A stretch of 64,000 nucleotides of DNA. It comes from Giardia muris (Eukaryota; Fornicata; Diplomonadida; Hexamitidae). The stretch is from the NCBI GenBank assembly GCA_006247105.1, contig CM016926.1:620001-684000 (forward strand), given 5' to 3'. The notes beneath the pieces were generated by a model. It was not told the DNA's origin. It saw only the letters and a list, made by a program, of their open reading frames with translations, and searched no databases. Shown here piece after piece: positions 18,001-25,945 of this stretch. The number at the start of each line of letters is the position of its first letter. Positions within the stretch are counted from its first letter, which is position 1. Position numbers and translations under genes: made by a program.

Positions 18001-19596
18001 GTTCATAATGACGTTTCTGCTCCGACGGATCCAGAGACACAGAACCCTTCATCCTTCCTCATCTCATCACGGTTTTCACAGATTCCAACTCTCAAGGCCG
18101 GGAACAGTGTTTCCTTGCCCATTTTTAGCCTCAAAGTGACTGATCTCTTTGACATTGCCGCATGGACCATCCGCATAGCACAGGGAAAGGAATGTATACG
18201 CATTCCCGAGTTTCTTGTCACACCGGACCTCTCAGATGCCGCAGCAGCTCCGACACTCAGCCCTTTCATCCGACAACTCTTCCCCGAGTACGCCAATAGC
18301 ACGCTTGAGCTAGCAATTCAGGCCACCAGGAAAGCGAAAGGGGATAATGACCGCCAAGCGAAGTTACTCCATAGGGCTCGACGAGATAGAGAGACGACGC
18401 TCCAGATCGTCTATCGCCGCGTTGCGAGCAAGATTTGCGACTCCGTTCTAACAGCTCTATATACGTTGCGTCTGATATTCTTTGGGCTTTTTGGGCCCGA
18501 GAAGACCTTTTCGGAGGCGGAGACCGGGATTCGGGCCGGATTCCAAGGGTTCCATTTCGTCTACCCGGAGGATCGAGAAGAACGAGGAAATCCCTCGACG
18601 CTCCCTTACAAAGGGCGTGCACGGACTTTCTACTTCGCAGAGATCAATGCCGAGATTGCACGGTTGGCATCTGTCGCCTTAGTGACGCTCTTCCTTGCAC
18701 TCAGCGAAGGAGGAAATGTGAGGAATATGGGGCATGGAGAAATGCTTGCGGCATGCTCTCTTACCCCGATACAGACCGTCATCTTTGTACAGCTCCTCCA
18801 GGAAACTCTACGAGAGGGTGTTATCATTGATCAGGCTGCTACCTACCTCGATTTGAATAGCGAGTTCCAACTCTGCACGTTTAATAGCAACACTCATCTG
18901 ACGCTTAGCTCGTTTGATACGCGGGTGACGGGCTTACGAAAACGATTTTCCGATCACGCCTTTGCATTTCCAGCCTCCGCCTCGCCCCCCACGGAGTCAG
19001 AGGGCCTTGGAAATATAATGAAGAGGATGTTCCGTTCAGGGGATGAAACCTTAGCGCAAAGCCCCAGTAGTGTGACAGCCCTGCCCCTTCTTATCCAGAC
19101 GAGCGCTCTTCTTGAATCAACACTGGAACCTGCCGCCCTCAAGTCGGCCGACGATGAGACTGGGAGCATGGACAGGTCAGTTTCCTTTCTCCGGGTTGAT
19201 GGGAAGCCTAACTATCTCATTAAGGGGGAAGATGGGGTCGAGAAGTCATCAAGTGATGATGAAGTACTTGAGGAACACGGTAGTGACCAACAAGAGTCTG
19301 AGGGACCAGCTATTAGCTCGTCCCCACTACGCCGGCCCGTAACGTCGCGAGATGTAGATATGCCCTCAAATATATCCCTATCGCCCCAGCGTGAGTTTGC
19401 ACCTATTGTTGACGAGCTGAAGAGCGATATTTTGAGAATTATCAACCAGCACTCAAAAACACCCGTTGTTACTGCGGGTGAGACTCAGTCGTTACCCCCG
19501 ATTCCAGTTTCCGCGCTTAATGATAACCAGCTTGAAGGGTTGATTGATTCGATCAACACCTTGCTCATCGTGGAATCACCTCCGACGCCAAAATGA
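15031..19596 (+). CDS. Large helical (ARM/HEAT-like) hypothetical protein, 1521 aa
   Basis: I do not recognise this gene. The first 1000 residues are Leu/Ala-rich, with alternating amphipathic helices suggestive of an alpha-solenoid (ARM or HEAT), and include helices such as LALRALVAIQQTL and SSVIQLFAILKVYILSDI. Residues 1080-1330 are mixed helix and loop, with a hydrophobic stretch near 1150 (SVLTALYTLRLIFFGLFG). The last 200 residues are acidic and Ser-rich, with SSSDDEVLEEHGS, and look disordered. No catalytic motif is visible. The ATG follows GTCTAGAAA, only 14 bp after the SET gene, so the two may share transcription or the promoter sits in the SET coding end. A scaffold role is a guess from the fold type. 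Confidence 0.85.
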   Translation: MALRIIAEQLSSVARGDGAGSNFIDLGVDICQSLLDEALRILASLQTDPVAELVGSRFLAALLDVYSLELRPITDITMQLKCLALRALVAIQQTLPPTQAVQLLKHFVGYGGLARICETLVDSAATETCFIPTLANFLSSFTSHRFGCLALLRETYVERSVLAVILARFGRHPSSVIQLFAILKVYILSDITSADYQRFLDAGVIPFVLDSLRHIHPDYREDVRQAGLELISDVLERLYTFKQACCHRILNGESMIDAYNRLGLSQDRVFADLVEASIVSDEAQGVVTQARLNWFLLSTVSSDAPAVPDACIVRLLTILMLHAGERRIEVYAGRPFHVFVATGPVSSQELVLENAAIERFIGYTQRLYSLSTMCALGGCFGSHIYTLDGLNGELLSSYFRIVLLLLMYGPTSLRKELIESILNEQDGAALQEGDLQPNHLSDKGSPDHDLLSPLLVPIIECILRPTTQYPAAPLYASIIVGLLSMTYELLQESYKLQRAITLARELLDSSFIFPSQQAFETELVQAILNCFSSNVLDVFADVHLFFEVQSEGIIKCALNLEVLHVNAGVAAFAASYRAGTTADTYIYDPDQHSALKLYLGGRDPGLIHPRTYLALLKLFLVIFDDDPSLTDDVRYQLFQMYEGYVVPNSLWSLFSREDILSMIQSLTTPHIGLLHKASRELLVGIFVIINQQLLSTLHTLTSASVLEAISRYLCLLRSEIEKEERLHTAIPSSRGFAASHTISRVSFCRSLLIAISDPHSLLRLGEKEIIRILSQLRPLEYTGYTTIINEILAQEIILKALLGFCTQVRLPKGSLFQIERSQLRNLYDDIRRLRNLEQIRSYDGSALSDHLNAASLVTSPFIATLQAVAQRDCLKAIRISGEDPSDEVIRRRGARFLQHALIAPQSSYVEFSSYYSDVDTTLVLTDSLLTVTTSLEQASHAHSNRIKRELVYFMVHKSFGSEFKQPIFAGRMDRPENGFGTNTSFCLRSAVHNDVSAPTDPETQNPSSFLISSRFSQIPTLKAGNSVSLPIFSLKVTDLFDIAAWTIRIAQGKECIRIPEFLVTPDLSDAAAAPTLSPFIRQLFPEYANSTLELAIQATRKAKGDNDRQAKLLHRARRDRETTLQIVYRRVASKICDSVLTALYTLRLIFFGLFGPEKTFSEAETGIRAGFQGFHFVYPEDREERGNPSTLPYKGRARTFYFAEINAEIARLASVALVTLFLALSEGGNVRNMGHGEMLAACSLTPIQTVIFVQLLQETLREGVIIDQAATYLDLNSEFQLCTFNSNTHLTLSSFDTRVTGLRKRFSDHAFAFPASASPPTESEGLGNIMKRMFRSGDETLAQSPSSVTALPLLIQTSALLESTLEPAALKSADDETGSMDRSVSFLRVDGKPNYLIKGEDGVEKSSSDDEVLEEHGSDQQESEGPAISSSPLRRPVTSRDVDMPSNISLSPQREFAPIVDELKSDILRIINQHSKTPVVTAGETQSLPPIPVSALNDNQLEGLIDSINTLLIVESPPTPK

Positions 19597-19619
19597 TCAT
19601 CAACCATCTGACCTCCCAT

Positions 19620-21539
19620 TCAGTTTAGGGCAGTGGGATCAAACTCCACGTCGGCGGCGACGATCGAGCGCCGTAGTTCTGACCCACTTGATAGACTGAG
19701 GGCATTAATCTGTCGGCTAATATTACTGAGACTAAGCTCCTCGTTGGTGTTGTTGCCAATAGGCGGTGGTGTGAATTCTCCACTACGTGGTGGGGAGATC
19801 GGTGGGGGTGTCGGTTCTGAAGTGCCTCTTCCTAGACGAGTCTCGATCAGAAGTATAATTCCGTCCAGATGGCGCTCACGTGCGATGTCCAATGCCGTCT
19901 TTCCGTCTGCGCGGGCTATATGAACCTCGACGTCTAGTAGTAAAGAGACACAGGAGTATTGGTTGTGTTCAACGGCTTGCATCAGGGCCGTGACGCCATT
20001 AGAGTCTCGGCGTCCAGCCTCTAACGTGATCAGCTTTTGTACTATATTTCCTAGACCTGTGCTTGCAGCCCACATCAAGGCTGTCCTACCATCTTGTCGT
20101 ACCATTCCTCCTTCTGCAAGAAGAAGCTCTGCTATCTCTCCATGACCCTTCTCACAAGCCTCCATCAAGGCCGTCATCCCGCTGTTTGTGGTCAAGCAAA
20201 TCTCATAATGTGCAAGTATCCGGACTGCAGAGAGGTTTCCAATACGACTGGCAAACATCAGGGCCGTTTGCCCCGATAATGTCTGGTGTCCTGATTGAGT
20301 TGCCAGAAGCTTCATAATCGTATCGACATTCCCAGTACATGCGGCACGCATGAGATCAGACATTTTTTCAACCTCCTCTCCACGTGATTCCTTTAGACGC
20401 AGCGTGGCGACTAAAGGCTGGGGATGCGCTTCTCGTGTTGATGCAATGAGACTATTGACCAAAGAGCTACCGTGGAGCTTATCGTTTGCACTCTTTGGCC
20501 TTGATCGGACAAGAGGCGTCGTACGTGTTATGTCAGGGCTGCCCAATAAGCTTTCACGAAGACTACTAGTAAGCTTCTCGGCTAACCTTGTTTGTGACGA
20601 ACGGGCCGATGATATCTCACGAGGCTTACTTGAACTCTTGATCAGCCCTGTTCTCTTTGGAGATTTAGATGACATTTCATGCACCTTATTTTCTGCCCGT
20701 TCTTTTGCTTCTATAAGTTCCGCCAAGCGCTTTTCCATACTCTGGATCATTTGTTCATAGAACTCCGTTTTCTTCATACAATCCTCACATGGAAAGGACG
20801 CTTGTATTCCCACTGATGCAATCTTATGACGAAGAGTTGGCGTATAGGAAACGCCAGGAGAGCCTGGTAAAGGGCTGCGTGCACTGCGGGTCGAGCCAGT
20901 CCTGCCACAGCTACTGATGCTAAGATGGGAAAGTGGTGTACGACATTCATCATAGTATGGGGCGCAGCGATAACAACAGCAATCTGCGGGCGGATCGACA
21001 AAGTCTGAGAGGTAGCGGGTAGTGTTGTCCATTCCAGCGTGCCGAGCGGCGCAGAAGGCTCGAACTACATCATCAACGGTCAAGGTGAGACGAGTATTCA
21101 TGATGGCTTGAACGATATCGAGATATCCAAGCTCTGCTGCGAGCTCAAGAGGAGTCCGAGTCTGCGCATCTCTGGCGCGTTCAAGATACTGCATGCAATG
21201 AGAGGTGAGTTGTGCCACGTTTCGACGGACAAGAATATGAAAAGCTGAATCACCAATCTTATTGCGGTATTGGTGCTCATATGGAAGAAGTTGAAGGACC
21301 GCCTCAATGAACCCCATGTCGGCCGCCATTGTTATCGCATACTCTCCTTCGTTACTGACTCCTGAAAATGTCGGTATCAGGATTGGAAGCATCTCCTTTT
21401 GCCTATGCACGACCGCACACATCAGAGGGGTATAGCCCTTCTCGCGCACGGTCCCGCTGTTGAGGACGAGGGAGGCCACGCGCTGGCAGTCCCCGGTACG
21501 AATCGCCGCGAAAAGCACATCACTCGATGCCTGCGTCAT
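19620..21539 (-). CDS. Ankyrin-repeat protein (protein 21.1 type), 639 aa
   Basis: Two ankyrin blocks flank a linker. The first (about residues 5-150) includes KGYTPLMCAVVHRQKEM and RTPLELAAELGYLDIV. A Cys-rich patch DCCCYRCAPYYDEC follows near residue 187, then a Ser/Arg-rich linker with a short coiled coil (about 265-295). The second ankyrin block (about 385-560) has repeated GQTALMFASRIGN, GMTALMEACEKGH, GRTALMWAAST and GVTALMQAVEHNQ units. Proteins of this design without other domains are called protein 21.1 in Giardia and form a large family of unknown function. The Cys patch could bind metal; that is inference. Just upstream of the ATG is an AGTGAAC, which resembles a polyadenylation signal, but no gene on this strand ends there. 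Confidence 0.9.
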   Translation of the reverse strand: MTQASSDVLFAAIRTGDCQRVASLVLNSGTVREKGYTPLMCAVVHRQKEMLPILIPTFSGVSNEGEYAITMAADMGFIEAVLQLLPYEHQYRNKIGDSAFHILVRRNVAQLTSHCMQYLERARDAQTRTPLELAAELGYLDIVQAIMNTRLTLTVDDVVRAFCAARHAGMDNTTRYLSDFVDPPADCCCYRCAPYYDECRTPLSHLSISSCGRTGSTRSARSPLPGSPGVSYTPTLRHKIASVGIQASFPCEDCMKKTEFYEQMIQSMEKRLAELIEAKERAENKVHEMSSKSPKRTGLIKSSSKPREISSARSSQTRLAEKLTSSLRESLLGSPDITRTTPLVRSRPKSANDKLHGSSLVNSLIASTREAHPQPLVATLRLKESRGEEVEKMSDLMRAACTGNVDTIMKLLATQSGHQTLSGQTALMFASRIGNLSAVRILAHYEICLTTNSGMTALMEACEKGHGEIAELLLAEGGMVRQDGRTALMWAASTGLGNIVQKLITLEAGRRDSNGVTALMQAVEHNQYSCVSLLLDVEVHIARADGKTALDIARERHLDGIILLIETRLGRGTSEPTPPPISPPRSGEFTPPPIGNNTNEELSLSNISRQINALSLSSGSELRRSIVAADVEFDPTALN

Positions 21540-21698
21540 GGTTCACTAAATTGATCATGATACGCTCAAGATGACAACATTCTTGATAAGAAGAGTAGCT
21601 TCAGCCCCATACCGTTATTAATCCTTCAAGCAGATATATTGTGGAACAGTCAGGAACCATGAAAGAATCCCACCTGAACAGGTAATATTTTCATTTGG

Positions 21699-22079
21699 AT
21701 GAGTGGCTCCTTCGAAATACCCATCAACGCCGTCGCTCGGGCTTGCCGCATCGACGAGCAGGGATGCCGTCTTTCAAAGGATGCCAGAGGTGCTCTTGCT
21801 CAGGCTTGTGTCACGAGCATTTCGTTCGTCTCCTTCCTCGCTTCCAACAGACTCGGCTCCTCCCAGCTCACACAACGTGCAGTCCTCTCAGTCCTCGGCA
21901 CCATGGGGATCGATGGACTGCAAGAAGCCGCTGGGCGTTTCATCAGTGAGGCGGCCATTACCTCTCCAGATCCATTCGACGTTCTATTACGCGACGATGT
22001 CCAACGGGCGGCTATTAGCCGCTGGGATGACGTCCCTTTCCCCCCGGTCAGCCTTGAACTATTTGAGGAGAAGGATTGA
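21699..22079 (+). CDS. Histone-fold protein (NF-YB / POLE3-Dpb4-like)
   Basis: This 126-residue protein has an H2B-like histone fold of the CBF/NF-Y/Dpb4 class over residues 6-85: an IPINAVARACR first helix, RLSKDARGALAQACVTSISFVSFLAS for the long central helix (given here in two parts: RLSKDARGAL then AQACVTSISFVSFLAS), and RAVLSVLGTMG leading into the last helix. Family members pair with an NF-YC/POLE4-like partner to bind DNA in transcription, chromatin remodelling or DNA polymerase epsilon. POLE3/Dpb4 and NF-YB cannot be separated by eye. The acidic tail (residues 95-126) fits either. The ATG follows TAATATTTTCATTTGG, a strong A/T-rich initiator. It converges on the left kinase gene, with 34 bp between stops. 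Confidence 0.75.
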   Translation: MSGSFEIPINAVARACRIDEQGCRLSKDARGALAQACVTSISFVSFLASNRLGSSQLTQRAVLSVLGTMGIDGLQEAAGRFISEAAITSPDPFDVLLRDDVQRAAISRWDDVPFPPVSLELFEEKD

Positions 22080-22113
22080 TCTCTCTGGGTGAATGATTCA
22101 CACTATACTAGAA

Positions 22114-24186
22114 TCATCGGAGGTGCTTTTCTACCTCATTGAAAGCTTTCCGCCTCGTCAGATGATTCTCGGGGTCCTTCGAGAGCATCTGGGAGATGAG
22201 ATCAGCAAGCTCTCGACTCCTTTCCTCGATAGCCGGAAGGTCTCTCTCAACAATATCAGTTACCCTGAGGAAAGGAAGCCTTCCGGTGCACATCTCATAT
22301 CCCATTACTCCCAGGGCCCAGACGTCAACGGACTTGTCATACTCCCCCTCTTTATGGCGCTCCGGGGCCATATAGAGCCCCGTTCCTACATATGTACTCA
22401 TCCGAGACGAGTCTTCGAGCACCTTTGCAAACCCGAAGTCCCCAAGGACACATCTACCGTCCAAAGCGACAAGGATATTCGCAGGCTTCAGGTCTCTATG
22501 AACATGCCTCTTCTCGTGGAGGTATGTGAGAGCGGCGGCCACCTCTCGGATCGTCTTCCAGACCTCCTGGTCGGTGTAGGGACATCTTGCCCTTCTCCGT
22601 TCCTTCGTTTCGTCACGGAGGTCCCCACAACAGAGGTCCATAACGAGAACGTAGGTGCTGTCGAGGTCGTTCTCTTCTCCCCTGATGCACCGGATGATGT
22701 TCGGATGGTCGAGGGAGGGGAGTATCTTCGCCTCTCTACGAAGCAGTTCCCGTTCCTTATCACTGCGTCCTCCAAGGCTAACAACCTTGACCGCCACGTT
22801 CTGGCCATTTCCATGTGCCGTATAAACAGCTCCAAACGACCCTTCTCCGAGCACAGCGGTCAAATGATAACCCGAGAGGCTGTCTGGGAGCCTCGGAAGC
22901 GTGGGTTGGTGCACAAGCACCCGTCGCATCTTCTCGTCTACCGCGTGCTCAGCTGCTGTCCTGCCCTCCCCGTCCTTCAGGTCCCTCTCCAGAAGGAGGA
23001 GGCCGACGCACTCCTCGTGTCCTCCCCCCACTGCATGCATCAAGGCCGTCCATCCCCTCCCGTCCTGGAGGCGGGCCTCGAGGGGCCGGAGGAGGCGGAC
23101 GACCTCGGTCTGGCCTCGGGAGGCGGCGTGCATCAGGGCCGTCATGCCTGAGGAGTCCTTCTGTCCCGCCTGGTCGAGGCGTCTTCGGAGTGTGTTGAGG
23201 TCTCCCTGGATGGCGGCTGGAATGAGGGACCCGTTCTTCAGTAGAGTATTTTCATTCTCGAGGGCGAGGTTCTGGGCCTTCTGGTCCGCAAGTTCTTTCT
23301 TGAGGTCCTCAATGGTCTTGGAGAGCTGGGTTTTGAGAGAGGACACTTCTTCCCTCGCCTCAGTAAGGCTCCTCTCGGCTTCCTGTGCTCTCTTGTTCAG
23401 AGTTTCATTCAGCTCGTGATTCTTCTCGGCCTCTTCGTTGGCCTTCTGGAGCTGCTGTTTGAGAGAGGAGACTTCCTGACTCAGTTGAGATAGCTCCTTC
23501 TTTGTTTCCTCATGTGCATTCTTGGAAGAGGAGAGGTCTTTCTTGAGGGAGTCGTTCTCAGTGGTGAGTTCGTTGATGCGTCTTTGTAGTCTGGGTAGTT
23601 CAGGATCCGGTGGAGGAAGTCGTTCTGTTCCTTCGCTCTCGAGGAGCTGACGGACCCGAGTGAAGCCTCCTTTTTCTGAGCTGTTGTTCGCGTACCACTT
23701 GGCAGTGTGATCTTCAGAGTCTTTCATTCCTTGTTCATAAGGGAGGAGGAGTTGGACGATCTCGGGGTGGTTGTAGTGGGCTGCGAGCATGAGAGCAGTT
23801 GTTCCAGGAGGAAAGCTATCTCGTTCCTTCGTTGAACGCCCCGCTTCTGAAAGGAGGAGCCTGGCACAATCTGCATTGCCGTTGCGGGCGGCCCAAATCA
23901 ATGCGGTACATCCGTACTTGTTCTGCATTCCAATCTCCCCATCAAGGAGGGAAATGCAATCGGAGTGACCTTCTTTTGCCGCAAACATCAGTGCGGTCCA
24001 TCCCCCTTCGCTTCGCATTCCGATCTCTCTTTCAAGCGGGAGGATGCAACTGGAGCGGCCTTCTCTTGCAGCCTTCATTAGGGCCGTCTCACCATTTTTT
24101 TCCTTCTTCCCTGCATCTCCAAGGTTGGCCTTCACTCTCTCGAGGTCTCCTCTCCCGGCTGCCTTCATCAACTCAGTGGGGAACAT
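22114..24186 (-). CDS. Ankyrin / coiled-coil / NEK-like protein kinase, left copy
   Basis: The 690-residue layout is: ankyrin repeats (about 1-195), coiled coil (200-315), two more ankyrin repeats (316-418) and a protein kinase (about 436-690). All catalytic elements are present: GEGSFGAVY glycine loop, VAVKVV lysine, HRDLKPANIL catalytic loop, DFG and the MAPE/APE motif. This matters because many Giardia ankyrin-NEK kinases lack them. From the start down to base 22306 the gene lies in the left inverted-repeat arm and matches the copy at 40734-42806 except for one codon (Thr here, Met there; base 22607). The last 60 or so residues, beyond DVWALGV, are a different but related C-lobe. The ATG sits in a CAAAAATG context. 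NEK assignment is by general resemblance only. Confidence 0.92.
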   Translation of the reverse strand: MFPTELMKAAGRGDLERVKANLGDAGKKEKNGETALMKAAREGRSSCILPLEREIGMRSEGGWTALMFAAKEGHSDCISLLDGEIGMQNKYGCTALIWAARNGNADCARLLLSEAGRSTKERDSFPPGTTALMLAAHYNHPEIVQLLLPYEQGMKDSEDHTAKWYANNSSEKGGFTRVRQLLESEGTERLPPPDPELPRLQRRINELTTENDSLKKDLSSSKNAHEETKKELSQLSQEVSSLKQQLQKANEEAEKNHELNETLNKRAQEAERSLTEAREEVSSLKTQLSKTIEDLKKELADQKAQNLALENENTLLKNGSLIPAAIQGDLNTLRRRLDQAGQKDSSGMTALMHAASRGQTEVVRLLRPLEARLQDGRGWTALMHAVGGGHEECVGLLLLERDLKDGEGRTAAEHAVDEKMRRVLVHQPTLPRLPDSLSGYHLTAVLGEGSFGAVYTAHGNGQNVAVKVVSLGGRSDKERELLRREAKILPSLDHPNIIRCIRGEENDLDSTYVLVMDLCCGDLRDETKERRRARCPYTDQEVWKTIREVAAALTYLHEKRHVHRDLKPANILVALDGRCVLGDFGFAKVLEDSSRMSTYVGTGLYMAPERHKEGEYDKSVDVWALGVMGYEMCTGRLPFLRVTDIVERDLPAIEERSRELADLISQMLSKDPENHLTRRKAFNEVEKHLR

Positions 24187-24990
24187 TTTTGAGCATCAAT
24201 CATCGACCTCCCCATCTCTCCCAGCCCCGGACCCCGACTCCAATGGGAGTACAGAAGGCCTGGCCCAGTCATCACCTCCAGGCCCCCGAGGAGGCCCTTC
24301 TCTCGAGCAGCAGCCTCAGGAACGTCTCAGAGGACAGCTATCTGTCCCCCTTGACCTGTGGGGCAGGATGCCGGAGGGCCGACTGGATGATCCTCGACCA
24401 CGAAGGAATGGGATCTGAGGGAGGCCTCCTGGCTCAAGAGACTGGACTCACCCTCCTTCCCAGTGCACTCTCTAGATCCCTGGCTGGAGTCCGGGGTGAG
24501 GGGCCGGACGGAACGGTCGGAGTGGTGTTCCTTCGCCCCCACACAGACTGCAAGGAGCATACCCTGACGGAAGGTCTGCTCCTCGGTCGAGTGTGCAAGA
24601 CGCAACGGTCGAGAAGGGGCTGTGGGGACGCCCTCTTGTGCTGTGTCGAGTTCGGAGAGTTGGAAGGGCGGAGTCATATCTCGGCCTTGTCCAGGCCTGC
24701 ATGCTCATCGTCGTTCATCAGTCGGGAAACGGTTGATTCCCTGCCCCATACCTTATTGAACCCTGATTCCTAGACTCTTCTTGAGCATGCATCATCGTTC
24801 TAATCACCGTGGTACTGGGGAAAGACCGACCTCAGCACGTACTGGCACGTTCTCGACACCACTCCTATCCTCCACACGTCCTCAGCTCTCTACAGAGGCA
24901 TCAGCAGGGATATTGGTACGGCTCAGGTCTTCATGGCCTCGTTCACTACTAGTAGAAGGGATTCCAGAGAGCCGGATTATGCGCACTACC
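24187..24990. other. 804-bp non-coding stretch between kinase and aldo-keto reductase
   Basis: No gene supported. Frames crossing it (for example plus-strand 23799-24773 starting at TTG, minus-strand 24327-24677 and plus-strand 24781-25041) show no family resemblance, lack A/T-rich starts, and the first is mostly antisense to the kinase. The part next to the kinase start is C/T-rich, like the sequence before the ankyrin-RING genes. It is preserved unchanged in the other arm. Confidence 0.6.
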
Positions 24991-25833
24991 TCACTTCTGG
25001 TTGTCCACGTCCGGAACGAACGCCGCATACTGCTTCAGTAGATCTGGGGTGCTGGTATAGTATCGGGCTCCTTTGTCCAGTCTCGAGATCCTTTCCAGCT
25101 CCTCGTCGGTGAGGGAGAAGTCGAAGATGTCGAGGTTGTCCTTGATGTGGACAGGAGTCTTGGAGCCCGGAATGACGACGTAGCCATTCTGCACGTGCCA
25201 ACGAAGGATGATCTGGGCGCTGCTCTTCCCGTACTTCTTCCCAAGCTCGGTGAAGATGGGCTCCTGAAGAAGAGCCTTATCTCCGTGGCCCAGAGGATAC
25301 CAGCCCTGGATCACTATGCCCTCGGCCTCCAGAACCTTCCTCAGTCTCTTCTCTTGGAGATAGGGGTGGGCCTCGGTCTGGAGAATGGAGGGCTTGACCT
25401 CGCAAACAGCCAAGATCTCGCGGACTTGCTCCTCGTTGAAGTTGGAAAGGCCGATGGCACGCACCTTCCCCTCCTTGTACGCCTTCTCCATGAGCTTGTA
25501 GCCCGCGATGTAGTTCCCGGCAGGCTGGTGGATGAGGAGAAGGTCGATGTAATCAGTTCCCAGGCGTTCCAGAGTCTTCTCCACCGCGTCTGGCTGCTCA
25601 TAGAAGGCGGGCCACAGCTTGGTCTCCAGGAAGATCTCCTTCCGAGGGAGCCCGGTCGCCTTGATGCCTCGTCCAACCGCCTTCTCGTTCACGTAGGCGT
25701 TGGCCGTGTCGATGAGCCTGTAGCCGCACTTGAGAGCACTGATAACCGATGCCTCGGCCTCATCGGGGGTGAGAAGGAAGGTACCGAGGCCTGCCATGGG
25801 CATTTCCACCCCGTTGTTCAGCTTCACCTGCAT
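24991..25833 (-). CDS. Aldo-keto reductase, bacterial 2,5-DKG reductase-like, left copy
   Basis: NAD(P)H-dependent carbonyl reductase of the AKR superfamily, predicted soluble. The catalytic tetrad is visible: Asp and Tyr in RLIDTANAY, Lys in LETKLWP and His in LLIHQP. Also seen are GLSNFNEEQ, the QTEAHPYLQ stretch and the cofactor-binding VIPGSKTP. The closest style is the bacterial and protist group that includes 2,5-diketo-D-gluconate reductases; the substrate cannot be read from sequence. The frame opens at 25875, but the Met at 25833 (MQVKLNNGVEMP) is the usual family start, follows GGGAAA and gives 280 residues. It is divergent from the arginase-like gene with 112 bp between, and is repeated in the right arm with one silent change. 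Confidence 0.93.
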   Translation of the reverse strand: MQVKLNNGVEMPMAGLGTFLLTPDEAEASVISALKCGYRLIDTANAYVNEKAVGRGIKATGLPRKEIFLETKLWPAFYEQPDAVEKTLERLGTDYIDLLLIHQPAGNYIAGYKLMEKAYKEGKVRAIGLSNFNEEQVREILAVCEVKPSILQTEAHPYLQEKRLRKVLEAEGIVIQGWYPLGHGDKALLQEPIFTELGKKYGKSSAQIILRWHVQNGYVVIPGSKTPVHIKDNLDIFDFSLTDEELERISRLDKGARYYTSTPDLLKQYAAFVPDVDNQK

Positions 25834-25945
25834 TTTCCCTAGCATGTGAAGCGAGCCTGTTCCAAGTGGTTGCATCCACCTGCCCTTTGGAGGCCGGCCT
25901 CTCTCAGGGCACGGGTCGGACGTTCCTCATGACCGCTCCTTTAAA

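Noticed and set aside
23799..24773. 324-codon plus-strand frame over the kinase 5' end, mirrored at 40147-41121
   Set aside because: Begins at TTG, is largely antisense to the ankyrin-kinase gene, and has Ser/Pro/Arg-rich composition without a motif.
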